From Loxodes magnus (lineage: Eukaryota; Ciliophora; Karyorelictea; Loxodida; Loxodidae), in contig CAMPDV010002121.1 of assembly GCA_946699065.1 (NCBI GenBank), positions 1 to 64,000 of the forward strand: a DNA stretch of 64,000 bases, given 5' to 3'. A model generated the notes under the pieces. The model was not told the origin of the DNA. It saw only the letters and a list, made by a program, of their open reading frames with translations, and did not search any database. The position numbers and the translations under genes were made by a program. Shown in pieces: positions 63,446 through 64,000 of this stretch. Every line of letters starts with the position of its first letter. The stretch's first letter is position 1.

Positions 63446-64000
63446 TCACTTCATTTATTCACTTTTCAAAATATTATCTTCTTTTATCTCAAAGCATACT
63501 CCTTAAATCTGAAAGTTATCTTCTTTTATTACTTTTATTATTCACTTTTCAAAATATTATCTTCTTTTATCTCAAAGCATACTCCTTAAATCTGAAAGTT
63601 ATCTTCTTTTCTCACTTCATTTATTCACCTTTCAAAATATTATCTTCTTTTATCTCAAAGCATACTCCTTAAATCTGAAAGTAATCTTCTTTTCTCACTT
63701 CATTTATTCACTTTTCAAAATATTATCTTCTTTTATCTCAAAGCATACTCCTTAAATCTAAAAGTCTTTCTTCTTTTCTTACTTCATTTATTCACTTTTC
63801 AAAATATTATCTTCTTTTATTCCAAAGCATAATCCTTAAATCTGTAAGTTTATCTTCTTTTCTCACTTCATTTATTCACTTTTCAAAATATTATCTTCTT
63901 TTATCTCAAAGCATACTCCTTAAATCTGAAAGTTATCTTCTTTTCTCACTTCATTTATTCACTTTTCAAAATATTATCTTCTTTTTCTCAAAGCATAATC

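Larger units (their letters stand above)
1..64000 (+). repeat. Satellite DNA array, ~83 bp monomer, ~780 head-to-tail copies
   Basis: Every line of the window is the same unit repeated in one orientation; no interruption, inversion or unrelated insert was found. Canonical spacing is 83 bp, with 80 bp (hinge deletion), 82 bp and 84 bp forms. The 83 bp consensus counts 39 T, 23 A, 18 C and 3 G: about 25% G+C, 69% pyrimidine on this strand. Coding is ruled out. The + strand consensus has no ATG. On the - strand the recurrent ATGs read ATG-CTT-TGA (at gcat), ATG-AAG-TGA (head A) and ATG-AAG-TAA (heads C and K). Since 83 is 2 modulo 3, any frame meets the monomer's stop codons within about three units. 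Large size and higher-order structure suggest eukaryotic heterochromatin (inference). I recognise no named satellite family. Both edges are mid-array. Confidence 0.98.
42926..64000 (+). repeat. Array domain V: C, D and K monomer family with nested higher-order repeats
   Basis: From this monomer onward the dominant alleles change together: heads C (cttacttcatttattcac), K (the same ending in taac) and D (ctcacttttattattcac); hinges cttctttttctc and cttcttttattcc; cataatcc for catactcc; tails ctgaaagtttatc, ctgtaagtttatc, ctaaaagtctttc and ctgaaattctatc. Blocks of older A and B monomers are interspersed. The hinge cttcaatctc, very frequent to the left, survives only about once per higher-order unit (near 49024, 52264, 55007, 57499, 60571). 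The domain runs off the right edge. Confidence 0.88.

Noticed and set aside
1-64000. CRISPR array or iteron cluster, suggested by regular short repeats
   Set aside because: There are no unique spacers: repeat units abut directly and the whole 83 bp is repeated. Hundreds of copies over 64 kb also exceed any iteron set.
1-64000. Repetitive protein gene (tandem-repeat ORF)
   Set aside because: Unit length is not a multiple of three, each monomer has stops (TAA and TGA in the tail on +, many on -), no ATG occurs on + in common monomers, and - strand ATGs stop within a few codons.
1-64000. AATAAA polyadenylation signals on the - strand (from catttatt in A and C heads)
   Set aside because: They recur with every A or C monomer because of base composition, with no transcript unit to terminate.
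1-64000. Promoter-like or replication-origin-like AT-rich boxes (aaaatattat, tttatt)
   Set aside because: Low-complexity A+T-rich DNA gives such matches by chance in every monomer; I found no exact yeast-type ARS core or other specific motif to support a call.
1-64000. CENP-B box or known centromere satellite family
   Set aside because: There is no CpG in the monomer, so the CENP-B box cannot be present, and the unit length does not match the well-known 171, 178, 155, 156 or 120 bp families.
1-64000. Telomeric or simple-sequence repeat
   Set aside because: No TTAGGG-like or other 5-8 bp unit is tandemly repeated; short ttctttt runs are parts of the 83 bp monomer.

Overview
The whole 64 kb is one uninterrupted head-to-tail tandem repeat (satellite DNA) in a single orientation. 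The monomer is 83 bp in its commonest form, with 80, 82 and 84 bp length alleles. I estimate about 780 copies, by dividing window length by a mean unit of roughly 82 bp. Both window edges fall inside the array, so its true length and flanks are not visible. I found no gene, RNA gene, transposon, CRISPR array or inversion. Coding is excluded rather than merely unseen: no common monomer has ATG on the + strand, and the recurrent ATGs on the - strand run into a stop within a few codons. An array this long, A+T-rich (about 75%), with multi-level higher-order repeats, points to eukaryotic heterochromatin (centromeric, pericentromeric, subtelomeric, or a sex or B chromosome). I recognise no known satellite family and do not name a species.

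Monomer anatomy, + strand, taking cttcattta as base 1. (1) A head with alternative alleles: A = ctca|cttcatttattcac, B = atta|cttttattattcac, C = ctta|cttcatttattcac, D = ctca|cttttattattcac, K = ctta|cttcatttattaac, and rarer E to J. The four bases before the bar close the previous unit in my numbering. (2) A conserved ttttcaaaatattat. (3) A length-variable hinge: cttcttttatctc, cttcaatctc, cttttatctc, cttctttttctc or cttcttttattcc. (4) aaagcatactcc or aaagcataatcc. (5) A tail ttaaatctgaaagttatc with variants. (6) ttctttt, leading into the next head. Below, A' means head A with hinge cttcaatctc, At means head A with hinge cttttatctc, and a suffix c means cacctttc in place of cacttttc.

Layout. 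1-11.0 kb: mixed A, A', At and B monomers, with a clear 7-monomer higher-order repeat (575 bp, two copies) at 6.95-8.10 kb. 11.0-18.0 kb: a domain marked by head F (ttttaatattc), with five higher-order units of 825 to 1479 bp sharing one architecture. 18.0-29.97 kb: mixed monomers with short local duplications (411, 489, 987 and 1389 bp). 29.97-37.08 kb: a 43-monomer block of 3,538 bp duplicated in tandem and nearly identical. 37.08-42.93 kb: a mixed zone with an 826 bp block repeated 2,469 bp apart. 42.93-64.0 kb: a distinct domain dominated by heads C, D and K and by the cataatcc, tttttctc, tattcc, ctgtaag and ctaaaag alleles. It is built from nested repeats: blocks P (914 bp, five copies) and Q (998 bp, three full copies), a roughly 3,157 bp repeat, a 2,741 bp tandem duplication and a roughly 5 kb duplication.

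Nothing here works as genes. What the window records is satellite turnover: unequal exchange and amplification of ever larger blocks, local homogenisation, and invasion of newer monomer variants from the right-hand side. Positions of higher-order units were derived by matching rare variant markers by eye; boundaries given as approximate may be off by up to a monomer.
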